Below, in pieces: positions 35,680-48,289 of a stretch of DNA of 64,000 bases (the stretch's first letter is position 1; every line of letters starts with the position of its first letter). The notes under the pieces were generated by a model. That model was not told the DNA's origin and did not search any database. It was given only the letters and a program-made list of their open reading frames with translations. The DNA is from Cristatella mucedo (lineage: Eukaryota; Bryozoa; Phylactolaemata; Cristatellidae), in the NCBI GenBank assembly GCA_009760855.2, contig WPIO01000016.1, forward strand, positions 4,735,001 to 4,799,000, read 5' to 3'. The position numbers and the translations under genes were made by a program.

Positions 35680-36066
35680 AAGCTCACATCGTTTGGAGAC
35701 CTTTGCCTCTAGTTCCTAAGCTTCCCTAACCTGGAGCTCACCTCCGACTTTCGTCAGGACATTGACTGACTTGACCACATTAAAAAAGAAACGAAAATGC
35801 ATCTTTTTATTTCTGCATTTAGTGGATGCATATGACTTGATCTTTATGCGTTTATGCACGCTGATACTGGTTATGCAGGCAATAACCATATTTGCATCCT
35901 GACCCTGTGCATGTCACCCCGAACAATGTTATGCTTGTTGTCATTGATCGTGCAACCACCAACCATTCGACAGAGCTACCGTTGGAGCAAATGTACAGTA
36001 CCTAAAAAGAAATTAAGTTCTATGAGGGCACTATATCAAATGTAACAATTCCTTACTATTACTACA
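35680..36066 (+). mobile_element. LINE-A 3' end, decayed
   Basis: Starts in the ORF2 C-terminal remnant (CTCACCTCCGACTTTCGTCA, TTGACCACATT), then the 3' UTR words TGCACGCTGATACTG, CATGTCACCC, GATCGTGCA and AAAGAAATTAAGTTCTATGA. It ends with a TTACTATTACTAC tail. Sits inside the CA-rich domain. Confidence 0.65.
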
Positions 36067-36205
36067 TACACCAGCACACACACACATACATACAAACACA
36101 CACACTCACATATATATATATACATATGTGTACAATAATACGTACACACACACACACACACGCACACACACACACACATATACACACACACATACACATT
36201 GCTCT
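36067..36205. repeat. CA-rich domain, right part, with TATATATA
   Basis: CACACATACATACA and an 11-base TATA run (36112-36122) lead into a CA run at about 36143-36178. It directly follows the LINE-A tail. Confidence 0.75.
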
Positions 36206-36209
36206 TCAA

Positions 36210-36835
36210 TGTTATCTAGGCACCTAGTCTACCGATGTGAGTTCGGTTGTTGTTTAGTGCCAGTATTTAGATATTTTTTGCTCATTTCGTCAATAAAGAT
36301 GCATCAGCCATTGACGAGCCAGAGTATCTGGTTGTCTCACTGAACTGTTGAATAATGCCCCTACCACAGAGTCGCTTGCTACGTGACCAGAACATGCTTC
36401 CACCTGCACAACTTTGTACTAGGGTAAAATGGCACCTCCGATGTCGCAAGACGAGGATGGCATCTGTGCTTTCATACTCCAGATGTTTCATAATAAATTT
36501 CTCTAACAATACCCTAGGAAATCTTTGGCAGAAATAGATTCTGGTGGAAGGCATTTGACAGGGGGATTGAGAGTCACGTAACCACAACTCTCCATCTGTT
36601 TACATGGGAACCGTGACTCGATTGCAGACGAATGCAGTTCTGTACTAAGCCAAACGTAGCTAACTGCAATTTAGGGCAGAATTATATTGACAGATTGTAA
36701 CAATTTAATAATTAATGCAGCTTCGTGACTTACTCGAATACTTGCAGTGGCCACAACTGGACTCAAATCGATGAACCGGTTGCCTAAACATTTGTGGAGA
36801 GCAGTGTATACATATACCGACGTGCAAACGCCCAA
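36210..36835. other. No feature recognised
   Basis: AT-rich sequence; a 101-aa minus-strand frame (36282-36587) has no recognisable domain. Confidence 0.3.
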
Positions 36836-36839
36836 TACC

Positions 36840-36967
36840 GAAGGCGCCACCTATATACCAACACATTCACACACCATGTAGTAAAACAATACATACACTT
36901 ACAGATACACGCACACATGCACACACACTCACATGCCAACATAAGAGTCTTACCACACACACACGCG

Positions 36968-37017
<50 letters not shown>

Positions 37018-37065
37018 GGCACGCACACACACGCACACACACGCACACACACATACAAATACGCG
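36840..37065. repeat. CA/CACG microsatellite
   Basis: CA run at about 36953-37010 with CACACG variants on the right side. Repeat-driven ORFs on both strands. Confidence 0.85.
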
Positions 37066-37319
37066 ATTACACAGATTGACCACCTAAATCCCTATATCCA
37101 TAAACATGCACATATCACTCGATCACTCACATACACAAGCCCAAAGAAATGCACAGACGTTATCAAAACCGTACAAAAAATACTTACAAACCAGTGGATA
37201 TGCTAAAACACAAGACAATATATGTGCAGTGGCACACGCACCAGCACAGCCATGCACCTATGCATAATGCCATCCCAAACGTCAATACCCTAAAAAACCA
37301 ATAACTGCAGAAAGATACA

Positions 37320-37402
37320 ACGCCACACATACAAACACACGCACTCGCATGCACTCACATACTCACGCACACGCGCACCAACACACACTTAATCTCAAGT
37401 AG

Positions 37403-37479
<77 letters not shown>

Positions 37480-37640
37480 CACGCACACACACGCACACAC
37501 ACGCACACACACGCACACACACGCACACACACGCACACTTAAGCCGTACCCACACTCGCAGCAGCATATACACTTACACCACACACGGACACACTCACCT
37601 ACTTGCACATACTCGCACATACATGCGCCCGCACGTACGC
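37320..37640. repeat. CA and (CACACACACG)n compound microsatellite
   Basis: A pure CA run (37405-37471) passes into a regular 10-base CACACACACG-type repeat with about seven units (37471-37535), then into impure CA sequence. A clear example of a point variant that spread by repeat expansion. Confidence 0.9.
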
Positions 37641-37649
37641 ATTCATATT

Positions 37650-39540
37650 AACACACACTGTATATTTATTATAGTACTGGCATTTTAAATATACATACGT
37701 ATGCGTAGAATCTGTCTGTCTGTCGTCTCTCTGCTTAAATATAACTCGGTGATTTGCCGTAATTCGGTCCGCAGGAGGCAGTTAAAAAGAAGCTTGAAGA
37801 GCATTATATAGATTGTATACTGTAATGAGTTATTTTTGATGCAATCTGACGTTACAGATTTTACTGCACTGTATGGTTTGCGAGTTCTGGGGGGGCACCA
37901 CTCTATTAGGCGCTGCAGCTAGAAGCTCAGGGGTCCTTTCAGGCTGCCCATTAGCGGCATGCGGGGCTAAAACGTCCATGCTAACAAGGTTTGCGTTACT
38001 CTTAAGTTGCACCGGTATTAGATATACTGCTATACCACATTCATCTGGATAACATTTGTGAGCTATAGGCTGCGCGCCACGCAGCAATATGCAGCGTTAA
38101 ACTCCGCAGCTGACTGCAAGCGGCGGGCGGGCGGGGCCGCTCACGCAGCACTGAGCATCCATGTCAATAGACGCAGCCCCTACGCGCGTTCGGCGGTCCA
38201 AAACCTCAGCTCGATTTGATCGTAGATATACCAATCTCTTACTAGTAAAACGATAAACACATTCGAAGTAGCTTTTCAGCGAGTCATCTGCAACCACCGT
38301 CGGCCTCCAGTAACAAGCGCGGTGGCTGCGGTCGCCCTAACCCGGGGCAAGGTCAGGGCCTGCTTCCGTAGGGGTCGCGAGAGGTGAAAAGGGGGGTGTT
38401 TTGCGTTCGCCTCCAGCCTGCTCCCCGACCTCCTCTTTTGCTTAAGGCCTCTGTCGTGTTACTGTTTAAAGCTCTCATAGTGAGGGAAATGTTGAGTGTG
38501 CGTTTACGCTTAGCTGAGAGCAACGTCTCTAAATAACTCCATCACTTTAGCACAGTGCAAGCGAGCTGCCGGCGCTGCCGCGTCGAGCCCCTATCAAGCG
38601 GAGGCCCACGCATCTTCGGGATTGCACCAAGTCTTCGTGTGTAATAGGTGATTTTAGTACTCGCTTATATTTGCCGCATTAAATGGCCATGTGTTGCAGT
38701 ATTAAATAGCTATGTTACGTGGGCGTACGCCAGGACCGCCGGCACGGCAGCTGTTGCTCGTGGTGCGGGTTACTATGGATGAGGGGGAGACAACAGATCG
38801 ACTGGCGCCGCGTGCCCAAACGCCATGAGACTTTGCATAGATGCTTATAAGTACGATCAAGAGAATGCATCCCCATTAAACAGCCGCCCTTGGAATTTAG
38901 ATTTAGCTCGTGACTGCAGTAAGCACCGCTCCCGTTAGCTACCCCACTGTAGCGGCTCGCGCGCTTTGCGTCTGTGGATATTGCACAGAATTTTCGGTGC
39001 CGTTGGTCTCTCGTAAGCTGCAGACTTTTCTCGGGAGACCTCTTCACTCGAACATGGCAAGCGTGCGCGGCCGCCCGGAAGCATATTCAGTGGCCTGCGT
39101 TATCTGAGAACTTGCGATCTCGAGTCACTCCAGGGGTTTTATTGAGCTGGGTTGTTCTCTGCGCTGCACCGCTTCGTGTCCCGCTAAACCTACTAAGATT
39201 CACTCGATGGCATTTTATCGATGCGCTCCGCGCTGCGAACTGTGAGAAATTGCCGAGTCTCTTATAGCGCTCGGAAATTGGTCGAAGTGCATTGGAGACA
39301 GCGATACGCCGAATTCTGCCGCTCTCCATTGCCGCTCTCGTACGTCTTAATGGTCTGAAACTTGCTTGAGGCTAGCATCGGTCGCTTAGTGTCACCATAG
39401 TGACCGGCCGATGCGATTGCGCATTCATCGCAACTCATATTTGATAGCTATTCGCTTTACCGTGCGCTAGCGACCGCAAATCAGTAATGCTGCTGTTCCC
39501 TTTTTGCGTCGATTGCAACGTAGCACGACAGCTCGTAGGT
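37650..39540. other. No feature recognised
   Basis: Mixed sequence that becomes more GC-rich toward island 2. Frames up to 110 aa (38715-39047, minus) have no recognisable domain. Confidence 0.35.
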
Positions 39541-39554
39541 TTGCAGCATCGGGC

Positions 39555-39560
39555 TTTATT
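39555..39560 (-). terminator. Poly(A) signal of gene II
   Basis: AATAAA on the minus strand about 244 bp after the gene II stop codon. The spacing mirrors gene I. Confidence 0.6.
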
Positions 39561-39803
39561 ACACACAATACTCGTCAAAACCGGACAGAACTGGTGTGGT
39601 TCTCTCACCAGCCGCACGCCTCTCGGCGTGCGCGAGCAGGAAGCGAATTAGGGCTAGACCGATTAGTTACGACATATACGCGCAAACACGGAGCTGCGAC
39701 GACGGCGACGCGGTCGCCAAGCGGAGATCACTCAGAGCACACACAGAGAATAAGAGTGCGCGGGTGGCCGATGCTGCACCCGACGCGCTCGGCGGCCGAG
39801 GCT

Positions 39804-40391
39804 TCAGATCTCAGGCTTCGGACCGCCGCGGCTGACAATGAAGCTGCTGGTGCTGGTCCCGTCGTTCAGCTCCTCCGTCCGTCCGCCCGAGCCGCAGCAG
39901 TCGCACACCTTGTCGGTCGGTGGTCGGCAGCACGGCTTGCAGAGCAGGCCGCACAGCGAGGCCATCAGGAAAGCGCCCACGCCGGCGACGACCGACAGCA
40001 GGACGCTCCGCTCGCGGCTGATTTCCGCGTCGGCGACGGGATCGCCGCTCGGCTTCTCGTCGATGCTCGGGATCAGCGCATGCCGGTCCACGGCTGCGTG
40101 GGCGAAAAGACGAGAAACGCATGAGCTTCCGCCGGCGCAGAGGGAAGAAGGGGAGGCGCCCGCGCAGTCGCGGCAACTCGTGATGAGAGGCGCGCGCCGC
40201 ATGCGGATCGTCCAGTCATGGCAATCGCTCATGCTGCGGCGAATGCTCGCGAAAATCCGCGAGACATCAACCGCGAGCGCGCGCCGCTCGCGCACGCTGG
40301 CTTCGAAGAGCGGCGCCGGCCATCTGGCCGTCCAGCACCGCTGTTGCCGCTCAGCAAAAGCCCTAAGGCGAGAGAGGGAGAGAGAGAGAGA

Positions 40392-40452
<61 letters not shown>

Positions 40453-40688
40453 GCGCGGGGCGCAAGCGTCGAACCTCGAAAGTCGTCATTGCCATTAGCC
40501 TTTTCGTCGTTCGGTTTGGCGTTCGGCCGCCATTCGATGACCTTGCAGCAGGGAGCCGAGCTTTTAGCGCCCGGGGCCTTGAGCTCGATCACCAGAGTCG
40601 CGGGCGCGGCTGGCTGGATGCAGACTGCGGTGAAGGCGGCGATCAGAGCGATGGTGGCGAGCACCAGACGAGCTGCACGGACGGCCAT
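39804..40688 (-). CDS. Gene II: small Cys-rich membrane protein, two exons, unknown family
   Basis: I do not recognise this gene. Proposed coding exons are 40688-40475 and 40093-39804, joined over a 381-bp intron (GT at 40474, CACGCAG acceptor at 40094) in phase 1, giving 167 aa. The donor GTTCGA is weak. The ATG has G at -3 and +4 and lies 51 bp after a TATA box. Residues 7-30 are a good signal peptide (hydrophobic core, small residues before the likely cleavage near 30). The exposed part carries C-C at 47-48 and V-I-E-W. Exon 2 gives a short acidic linker, a membrane segment at about 101-122, then C-K-P-C-C (123-127) and C-D-C-C (135-138), and a Ser/Thr-rich tail ending P-E-I. This suggests a type I membrane protein with a Cys-rich juxtamembrane tail, possibly acylated or metal-binding. 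Read without splicing, the frame stays open across the CT tract (326 aa), but that product would contain a long Ser-Leu repeat and is less likely. Confidence 0.65.
40368..40450. repeat. (GA)n microsatellite in the gene II intron
   Basis: GA run of about 80 bp with a few G insertions. On the coding strand it is a CT tract beginning about 25 bp after the splice donor. The frame across it gives a Ser-Leu repeat. Confidence 0.9.
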
Positions 40689-40731
40689 GTCGCTAGGTCG
40701 AGAGAGTGTGGCTAAGCGGTCTGCGCTTCGA

Positions 40732-40739
40732 TTTATATA
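40732..40739 (-). promoter_or_regulatory. TATA box of gene II
   Basis: TATATAAA on the minus strand, 51 bp before the ATG, preceded by CCGGC words as at gene I. The implied 5' UTR is about 20 bases. Confidence 0.65.
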
Positions 40740-42659
40740 GCCGGCGAGCCGGCGGACGCGCGGCGCCGACGCGGCGCAATTCAATTGGCGACGCTGGTCT
40801 CCTTTGTGTGGACCGCTAATCCCCTATTCAACGATTCAAAGGGCGAGGGCCAGCAACGGAGAGCTGCAGCATTTAGCAGCGTCTCTCGGTGACGGTTGCC
40901 TGATAACAGACGGACGCTAAGCGACCGACGAATAGCATGCGGCGAAGCTCGCTTGGACGCTGTCCGATGACGCGGCAAAAAGCCTTGCCCTTCGGCCCTT
41001 CTCAGCTCGAAGCTTCGCGAAGCGTCCGTCGTACGCAGCGACGAAAACCGGAAACGGTGGAAAACGGTGGACCGACGACGGCAGAAAATGCCGACAGCTT
41101 TTGCTGCGCCTGCACGCGAGCGCCCGCCTAATAGCAGCGAGCGGGAATCTGTTGCCGAACGACGAAGCCGAAGAGGTTTCGTGCACGAGGAGTGTGCGTG
41201 ATCGGTTCGTGGTCTCGTATCGGTGGACAATGGTTCGGGGCGTGGCTGGCAATGCGATCTGTGTGAGCTTGGCGACGCTTAGCCGCAGCCGCCGCTATAG
41301 CCGAACACAAGCAGCGGGAAGCCAACATTGCCGCCGCCACGAATCACTTGCAAACTTTATTTTTGCGATTTCCACTGCTATTGCACGAGGCGCACTGCAC
41401 GAAAACCGGAGCCAGACCAGCAGGGCAAGTGAGCAATATTATCAGTTGGCATTTATTCGTAAGCTGTTCCGTTGCGCCGAGCAGATATAGCACTGCACGC
41501 AGACTTGCTAGCGGCCACGGCAGCCTAGTGCTCGCAAGGGTTAACGTGCATTCGAAGGCAGTGGCGTCGGCTCGGTGCAAATAGATGCGACGGAGGGCGG
41601 ACTGCGAACGCGAATTCAATTTCCTTTCGCCTCTGGGCTAAGCTAGGATGCCTCTTGCCAAAACGGCAAGGCTACTATTTTTGAAGACGCCATCGACGCC
41701 ACGTCGCGGTTCATGCCGCGAAAAGCTAGTCGTGAATCCCTGTGAAAAGGACCCAAACTGAGCGATCGCAGCGGCCTGCCAAACAGCTGTTGCGACTTGA
41801 ACGGCGGCGGCGGCAGAAGCAGCAGTAGTGGCAGACGCAAATGAGATTGCGGAGTCGACCTAGTCACGACCCTTCGGTCCCAATCACGGCGGCTTAAGTC
41901 TGCTGGCCGACACCGTGTAGATCGCCTTGCATTAGTGAAGCAACGATCCGGGAAAATTCGCTTAGCGACTGTCTATCCTGCACTTATTAAGCACACTTCA
42001 CTGGATTGCGGATAGGCAATCAAGCGTGAGCGAGTGCTTAGAAGAGAACCGCTGCGTTCGACGTAGGCCAACGCCAGTGGCACCATCCCATCACGCCACC
42101 GGACACGAAGACGCTGCGCGAGAGCGCCGCATCATCGCATCCGAGCACGAGCGGCACCCGACGGAATAGTGTGACCGATGCTCCAGCGGCGGAACCGGCC
42201 GCACTTCGCTTGCTCGCTCCTCGCGCGCACGCACGGCTCCTCGTAATCTACTGGGCACACCGCTGGGCTGACCAGTGACGTAGGCCATCGGTGCAAGACG
42301 CCCATCGTAGCGAGGAGCTTGAGTCCGAGTCAGCAACGCAAAGCAGCAGAATGGCGGTCGGCGATTCGATAAGGGCGCCCCGGTGCCGGCGTGCCATGGC
42401 TGCCTTCAAGGTCGGTCGGGGTGCCAGCGGCTGGCCGCTGGTGGATGCTGCTGCTGGTCAGCGGGTTGCTGCCGATCGCACGCTGCCGCCGAGGTTGATT
42501 GCCGATCGGCCAACCACCAAGGTCAATCGCAGCCAATCGCCCGCTGAAGCCAATCGGCTGCTGAGGCTCGCGAGCGCACGGGCCTCGGTGCGAGCGAAGC
42601 ACAGCGCCACAGTTATGGAAGGAGCTGAGGGGCAGAGGTATTTCATCTGGTGAAATTAG

Positions 42660-43360
42660 AATAACAAGGGAAAAATAAGTGTGCGTTGCACTTTCATGCC
42701 GAACGAGAAGCACGTTGGTCGATCGGTTGCAGAGTTCGTGCAAGAAATCAAAACTCGCAGAACGGGCGGAGCAGGGGATTTATTCAGACTGAGAAACATC
42801 TGGGATTAGGATATGGATTTTAATTTTTATTATTAGTGCCAAAGAAACAGGATTATATACCATATTGATTGGTAGTTAGTTCCAGGTTTTTGAAGAGAAT
42901 TAACTGATGCCAATGTCTCCAAGGGATTGCAGTTTTATTAGAGATGCAATAGCAGAATCAGTGGAGCGATTGATGCGACAGCTGGTCTGTAATAACATAA
43001 TTCAAGCATGAATGGGCATGAAGCGAGCTAATGTTAGGACGAAATACGTGTGACTGAATTCTGTAACCGATGCGCTTCTTGATAGAGAGACCGTGGAAAA
43101 ATTGATTAAAATAGGAAAAATGATGAAGAGACCTGCGAATTTACGCTCCAAAAACAGTTAGAAATCACTTTAGAAAGCAGTTTTCAAGCCAGTAAAGAAG
43201 GATTCCAATCGGTTTGTGATAACACGAACCGCACAATCAAGCACAAGTGGACGCTGAAAATGGAAATTTGCTCTGAACGGATGCGAAGATGATGAGCTGG
43301 CATGAAGAGAAAGGCTTCAGATTCTTCTTACAATTCTTCTTCTCACGTGACTTTGTGACT
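42660..43360. other. No feature recognised
   Basis: AT-rich sequence to the right of island 2, with no recognisable element. Confidence 0.35.
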
Positions 43361-43364
43361 TAAG

Positions 43365-43550
43365 CCAAGATTGAGTTCAACACAACGAGAACTTGCAAAC
43401 TAATGGCACAATTTTCAAATGATCTACTGTTTGAAAGAGGTGCAGATAAGTGACTTGAGTCAGAATAGCGGAACTTAGGTTGCCTAGCCTGATTTGGAGG
43501 TTTCTGATCAGACAGGTAGGCCGGATAAATTGAATGAAGCAACTTCAATG
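43365..43550 (-). mobile_element. Decayed LINE ORF2 C-terminal fragment
   Basis: The minus-strand frame reads L-H-S-I-Y-P-A-Y-L-S-D, then Q-A, F-R-Y-S-D-S and R-S-F-E-N-C-A. This parallels the LINE-A end L-H-S-M-A-P-A-Y-L-S-D..Q-A-K-H..F-S-E-S-N..F-R-D-R-A-F. Distant member of the same group. Confidence 0.5.
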
Positions 43551-43559
43551 ACTGCCAAA

Positions 43560-45155
43560 TAAACCTTATGTCGCAAGGCTATTTGACGACGGGTAGCCAA
43601 TCATATATTTCAGATTGATCAGAGGTTTTTCAGAATTGATTGCGGTATTTGTTTACTGTTGTGACAGATAATGCTAGCTCCAAAGTTTTTAATTATTCAA
43701 AACGATCAATTAATCAGGATAAAAGACTTGTGATTTGTTAAAGACAAAAGTGACGCGAGTTAGCTGAAAAAAGAAGACAGATAAGTTGTGGTAGGCTTCT
43801 CTTAGAGAAATGCTTGAGGTGATAAGATGCACAGTTGTTTTGTTGACCAATCGTGAGTGCTTTACTGTACAAACCGAAAGGTCTACACACTGCAAGCCAC
43901 TATTCTTTTTTTGAAATGCAAAAATCAATGGTCTAGCTCAGAAATGGGGTATTCATTTAAGCAAGATGCAAACCAAGTAAAGTTGGACGATTCGGATTTT
44001 TAAATTTTGATAATCTGCGCATTTTTCACTGCAATTAGACTTGATACTCATTCTAGTTTCAAAAAAATGAGGCTCCGGTTGTAGTGAGTGTAAGTCACCT
44101 GCCGCCAAGGAGTTGAAAGAGTACGAGATGCTGAAAGTAAATCAAATGCAGGTATACTTGTTATGAATCTGCATACAAATAAGCGGCTTGCATACTTCTG
44201 AATATTTTCCCTCCAGGAGGGAAAGTTTTGGATTAATAAAATGTGCGCCAAATAAGGATCCACGCGGTACGTCCTACTTCAAAAGCACACACAACACTGT
44301 CACACTTCCATTGCCACTGTCACTGCCACCACACTGTCAGCCTTCGCCATATACACTTTAAGTTCCTTGCGTGAGATTCTAGATGAGGTTGTAAGTCAGT
44401 GATACACAAAATCTCTTGAACCTAGCCGAAATCAAAAGTGCCCGAGAATGTTTTCATAGCTGTGGCGTGATAATCTGCAGTAATTAAAATCGGATATAGC
44501 TTAAAGTGAGCCTCGCATTTGCATCAGCGTCTTATACGTAACTTATGAAATGACGAGTTCCATCAGCCCCGAAACTAAAGATAGTTATGAGCTCGAAAGA
44601 TAGAATACATAAAACGACTTGACAAAGTGCACTGCTATATTATATCGCCATTTACGGTATGCTGCTCTATCACTCTAATTAATTTTGAACTTCGCGGTGC
44701 CAAATTTACAAATAATCTATTTATCGCACTATTGTTCACGAATTTTCGATACCCTTTAAAATTGGACTTTTGCTATTGCAACAAGGAAACAAAGTTTTTC
44801 GAGACGGAGGAAATTGAGAATTAGAGTGACATTTGGTGTCCCTTTGTGGAAAGCTTCATCATTGATGCCAGCCGTGAGACTCCGCCACTTTACAAAATCA
44901 TCTTAGCCGAGCTGTTTTTCGAAGGAATATTTGCCAAAGACTTGATTCACTCAAAGATAGAATCTATCCAATTTTAATTACGGGTAATCGTCTTATTCAC
45001 TTATGCTAAGATCAGACTGCATAATAGTCTTTGTAAAAAATAATCAAAATCTGAAAATCTCAGCTCACATCTGTACAACACCATGTTGACGGAGGGCTAC
45101 GAGCAAAAAATTATAAGTCTGTATATCGCAAATATCTGAAGTGCTACTTTGGTGT
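43560..45155. other. Mostly unassigned, possible LINE remnant
   Basis: AT-rich sequence. A 71-aa minus-strand frame (44048-44263) has a K-Y-A-S-R-L and L-S..R-R/R-Q pattern faintly like the end of a LINE ORF2, which could make it part of the same remnant as 43365-43550. Nothing else recognised. Confidence 0.3.
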
Positions 45156-45159
45156 AGTC

Positions 45160-45510
45160 TATTAATAGTTATACTAATAATACATTCGAATAGCATCCTC
45201 GGATAACTCAAAAGTTTTACTAGGCACTTTACATATGCTAAATTGGAAGCATGACCATATATGGTTAATAATAGCATGAACTACATCATCAAGAATGAAA
45301 TCGTTGGAGATTACATGCACGTGGTTAGAATACAATTCAGTTAGTGGCATCATGTACGGTGGAAGCACACATAAGCAGAAAAGAACGAATCACAATGACT
45401 CACGACAATTCCGCGACAAAAAGGTGCGTTTGCAGCTTTTTTAAGTGTCGTTAAGTCAGGGATGTTATGATATTAGTCAGGAGTGAGTTCCACGCTTTTC
45501 GCGAATAGGA
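45160..45510 (-). mobile_element. LINE-A 3' end, decayed
   Basis: On the minus strand the words of the LINE-A 3' UTR appear in order: a remnant of the terminal box, AGGCACTTTACATATGC, GCATGACCATATATGGTTA, TTACATGCACGTGGTTAG, TTAGTGGCATCATG, then GTTAAGTCAGGGATGTTATG and GAGTGAGTTCCACGCTTT from the ORF2 end. Confidence 0.6.
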
Positions 45511-45514
45511 GGCG

Positions 45515-46685
45515 GTATTGGATTTCCAGAATCCGAGATATTTTTACTGAAAATAAATACGGCAACCATTTCTTCTATAGAAACCTTGAAAAATCTCTAC
45601 AATTAGGTCACGGATATACAATTGCATACAATTTTTCAAAGTTGCGGAATGCTAAGTGCATTATTGTTCTGCTGAAATGCACACGATCCACATCAAGCAG
45701 CTTTCGAAGATTTTTTCGTTCTGTGGACTCTCAGTATTCCAAAATATTTATTCCTCATATCCTCTATTGCTCTTCAGTAACTCACCCAGTAAGCGGCGCT
45801 TCTACTTAGTATTCATTCCTTGACAGACAACGTCTAGACATCCTACGTTCGTAAAGCTAAGAACTCGCTACCGACTCGCGTAATGACGTTTCTTGACTGG
45901 CCATTCTAAGGGAAATTTACAAATCAGCCTCCCCTCGTGACACAGCTAACATTATACACTTTTTCATGCATGTGTAACTCATTTTTCTAAAGCCCTAGAA
46001 CTTCATCTCTATTTAGGCGCACAACTTATGCTACGTGACTCAAGTCATCATCTACCTCGATCATCATATTCTATCTTCGCCTTGACCTTGATTCAAGGCG
46101 AGCACCTTAACCACTACGACAGACACTACTGCATTCTTTTTTATAGCCCGGTAATTAATTATGCAAGCATTCAGAAAATGTGCACACTGTTATTATTACT
46201 CAGTTGACGAGGAATAGTTTGTCTCGTTTACGTTTACTTAAAGTAGTATCGCAATATATGCAAATTTTACATAAGTGACTTGCTAATGTAATGTCATTCT
46301 GGGTATCTGGAATCTCCTTTTTATAGCAGCAACATTTCTTGCAGTACGTTTTGCATAACACATTCATTCTCTAAGACCAAGGGATGAGTGCTTCTCGGCT
46401 TAAAAAAGCTTAGATGTAAAAGCTTAGATTTAACTGGGCTCTGGGGTGACTAAGTTTTAAATAGAGAGCCAGATTTTCTTCAAGTTGATCACGACTTTGC
46501 CTTTATCGAATAAGAAGATGGCATAATACGCTGCCGCATTTTCCGGGTGGCATTTGTCAAATTTGGGTTACTCAAAGAAACCTGAAGCCGAACAACCCTT
46601 TTGAAGAGCTTGCAGAAATAAATTTGCTTTTGTCTATTTGATCGAACTAGCGCTCGCTCATAGACGGCAGGATTATGAAAATGTA
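45515..46685. other. No feature recognised
   Basis: AT-rich sequence. A CGTAGTGGTTAAGGTGCTCG word (minus strand, near 46100-46120) looks like a pol III A box region of a tRNA-derived SINE, but no B box follows. Confidence 0.3.
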
Positions 46686-46689
46686 ATCA

Positions 46690-47738
46690 TAGCCCATTGA
46701 ATAGAATATCACTTTTATGCAGACGATACCCAGCTGCATTTTTTCGGTTAACCGTCAGAGTGTGCTGCTGAAACTAGTAAACTAGATGCTTTCCCTGCCG
46801 ACATTTGATCGGAGAAGTCTGAATGTTTCTTGAAACTAAACTTCTATAAAACTGAAACTGCTCATACGACATCCTAAGTGTGTGGCTGTCTTAGAAGGCT
46901 TCGGTCTTCTAGCAGGCGAAGCTGCTGTGTGACCATCACCACGTGCTCGGAATTTAGGTATTATGTTTGACAGCTGCCTAAATCTTAAAAGCTTCATTCA
47001 GGAGACTGTGTCTACAGTTAAACGTCACGTCCGATCCCTTTCTAAGATAAGGAACTTTCGTCTACGGTGGCTTGCCAAAACTTCACTAGCTCCTTAGTTT
47101 GGTTTCGGCTACATTATTGTAATTTCCTTTTAGCTGGGCTACCGTAAAAGCAACTACGCAAATGCAAATGGCTATACATATGGCTGTTAGGCTAGTTTTC
47201 AAATCCCAGAAATTTGACCCAGTGTATCCTTTTCTAAAATCGCTATTTTGGCCGACGGTTGGTCAATGGATGCAGAGTAAAGCTCTTAAGCTGACCCACA
47301 ACGCTCGCTACAGCTTTGCCCCTTCATACCTAGCTGAACTGCTGCACCAAGTTCTGACGCCCCTTGCCCTCGTGTCATGGGTGGACTATAAATTAGCTTT
47401 TCAATTCCTACGCTTAAAGACCGGTGGCGACAGAAAAGTTTGCTTTGCATCTCCTAGACTGTGGAACTCACTTCTACAATTCTTATGCAAGGATAACTGC
47501 AGCGATACATCGGCGAGTTGTATTCTATCCATGCCGGAACTCGTAACTCAAATTGCTCACATGTTAAATCAATGTTCCCTATTGAAATGAATTTAGATGC
47601 CCATAATCCGTTTCGGATCCCCTCGAACGAATAGCGATTATTCTGTCACATTTTTTCAGTTTAAATGTACTTATTATTAGCGCATGTTGTAAAAGCAATA
47701 TGATCTTTTGCAATAAACGATTTTTATTATTATTAATG
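46690..47738 (+). mobile_element. LINE-B-related copy with reverse transcriptase remnant
   Basis: Catalytic F-Y-A-D-D at 46713-46727, then a frame broken by stops. A 142-aa open piece at 47162-47590 gives the ORF2 end: A-V-R-L-V-F-K-S-Q-K-F-D, W-x-x-V-x-Q-W-M-Q-S-K-A-L-K-L-T-H, P-S-Y-L-A-E-L-L, and P-R-L-W-N-S-L. The copy continues through a short 3' UTR with AATAAACGA and ends in TTTTTATTATTATTAATG. This tail differs from the (CATTA)n tail of the other LINE-B copies, so it may be a separate subfamily. Confidence 0.75.
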
Positions 47739-47744
47739 TACCGG

Positions 47745-48285
47745 ACTAACTTGAAGATCGTACGACTTGAAGATGCTAATAGAGTTAGAGGAGAGAGGTT
47801 GAATTAAATATCTGAATCCTATCATATTCACTGATTTTTTCCCTTCTCGCCGGGCTTTATTCGCTTTCAATTTATTCGCTTTCAGCTTATTGGCTGGTCT
47901 TCACGCGGACGCGCCGATTGTTATCAGTTATGCATTGAACTTTCACAACATGATATTGCCTAAACAGAAAACACAACGTATTTAGCTGTTCCTGCCGTAG
48001 TCAGATTTAACGCAGAAATCTGGCGATCGTGTGCGTCCAAGCACTACGATGGCTCGCTCAAGGCTATCTGTAAGCGAACCAACAGGCCTGAGCTTAGCGT
48101 CACACCCGGGTCGTAGAACAGCGTCTTGCAACAGAACGTCGTTCGCTGTCTTACCCTCATTAACCTTAGTGACCACACGGAATGTGACGTACGCTACTGC
48201 AACTAGCGATAGATTGTCTGAAGCTGGTACGTAACCCAAATTTTAGCTTGCAGTTCAAGGCAAAAAATTGGCCAAGAGACAGCTC
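47745..48285. other. No feature recognised
   Basis: Mixed sequence; short frames on both strands (48031-48234, 47982-48239) overlap and have no recognisable domain. Confidence 0.35.
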
Positions 48286-48289
48286 GTAC

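Larger units (their letters stand above)
39570..42650. other. CpG-rich island 2
   Basis: GC- and CpG-rich block holding gene II (39804-40688) and about 1.9 kb of upstream sequence. The upstream part has several CCAATC words (42535-42560) but no coding stretch I can support. Long frames on both strands (including 206 and 300 aa on the plus strand over gene II) are antisense or composition artefacts. Confidence 0.7.

Noticed and set aside
39504-40740. Plus-strand ORFs of 206 and 300 aa over gene II
   Set aside because: They lie antisense to the gene II exons and run through the GA repeat as Arg-Glu. No domain, promoter or splice support; open only because of high GC.
41356-41361. Minus-strand AATAAA upstream of gene II as the end of another gene
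   Set aside because: No minus-strand coding stretch in 41.4-42.6 kb has a start, signal peptide or splice pattern like genes I-III.
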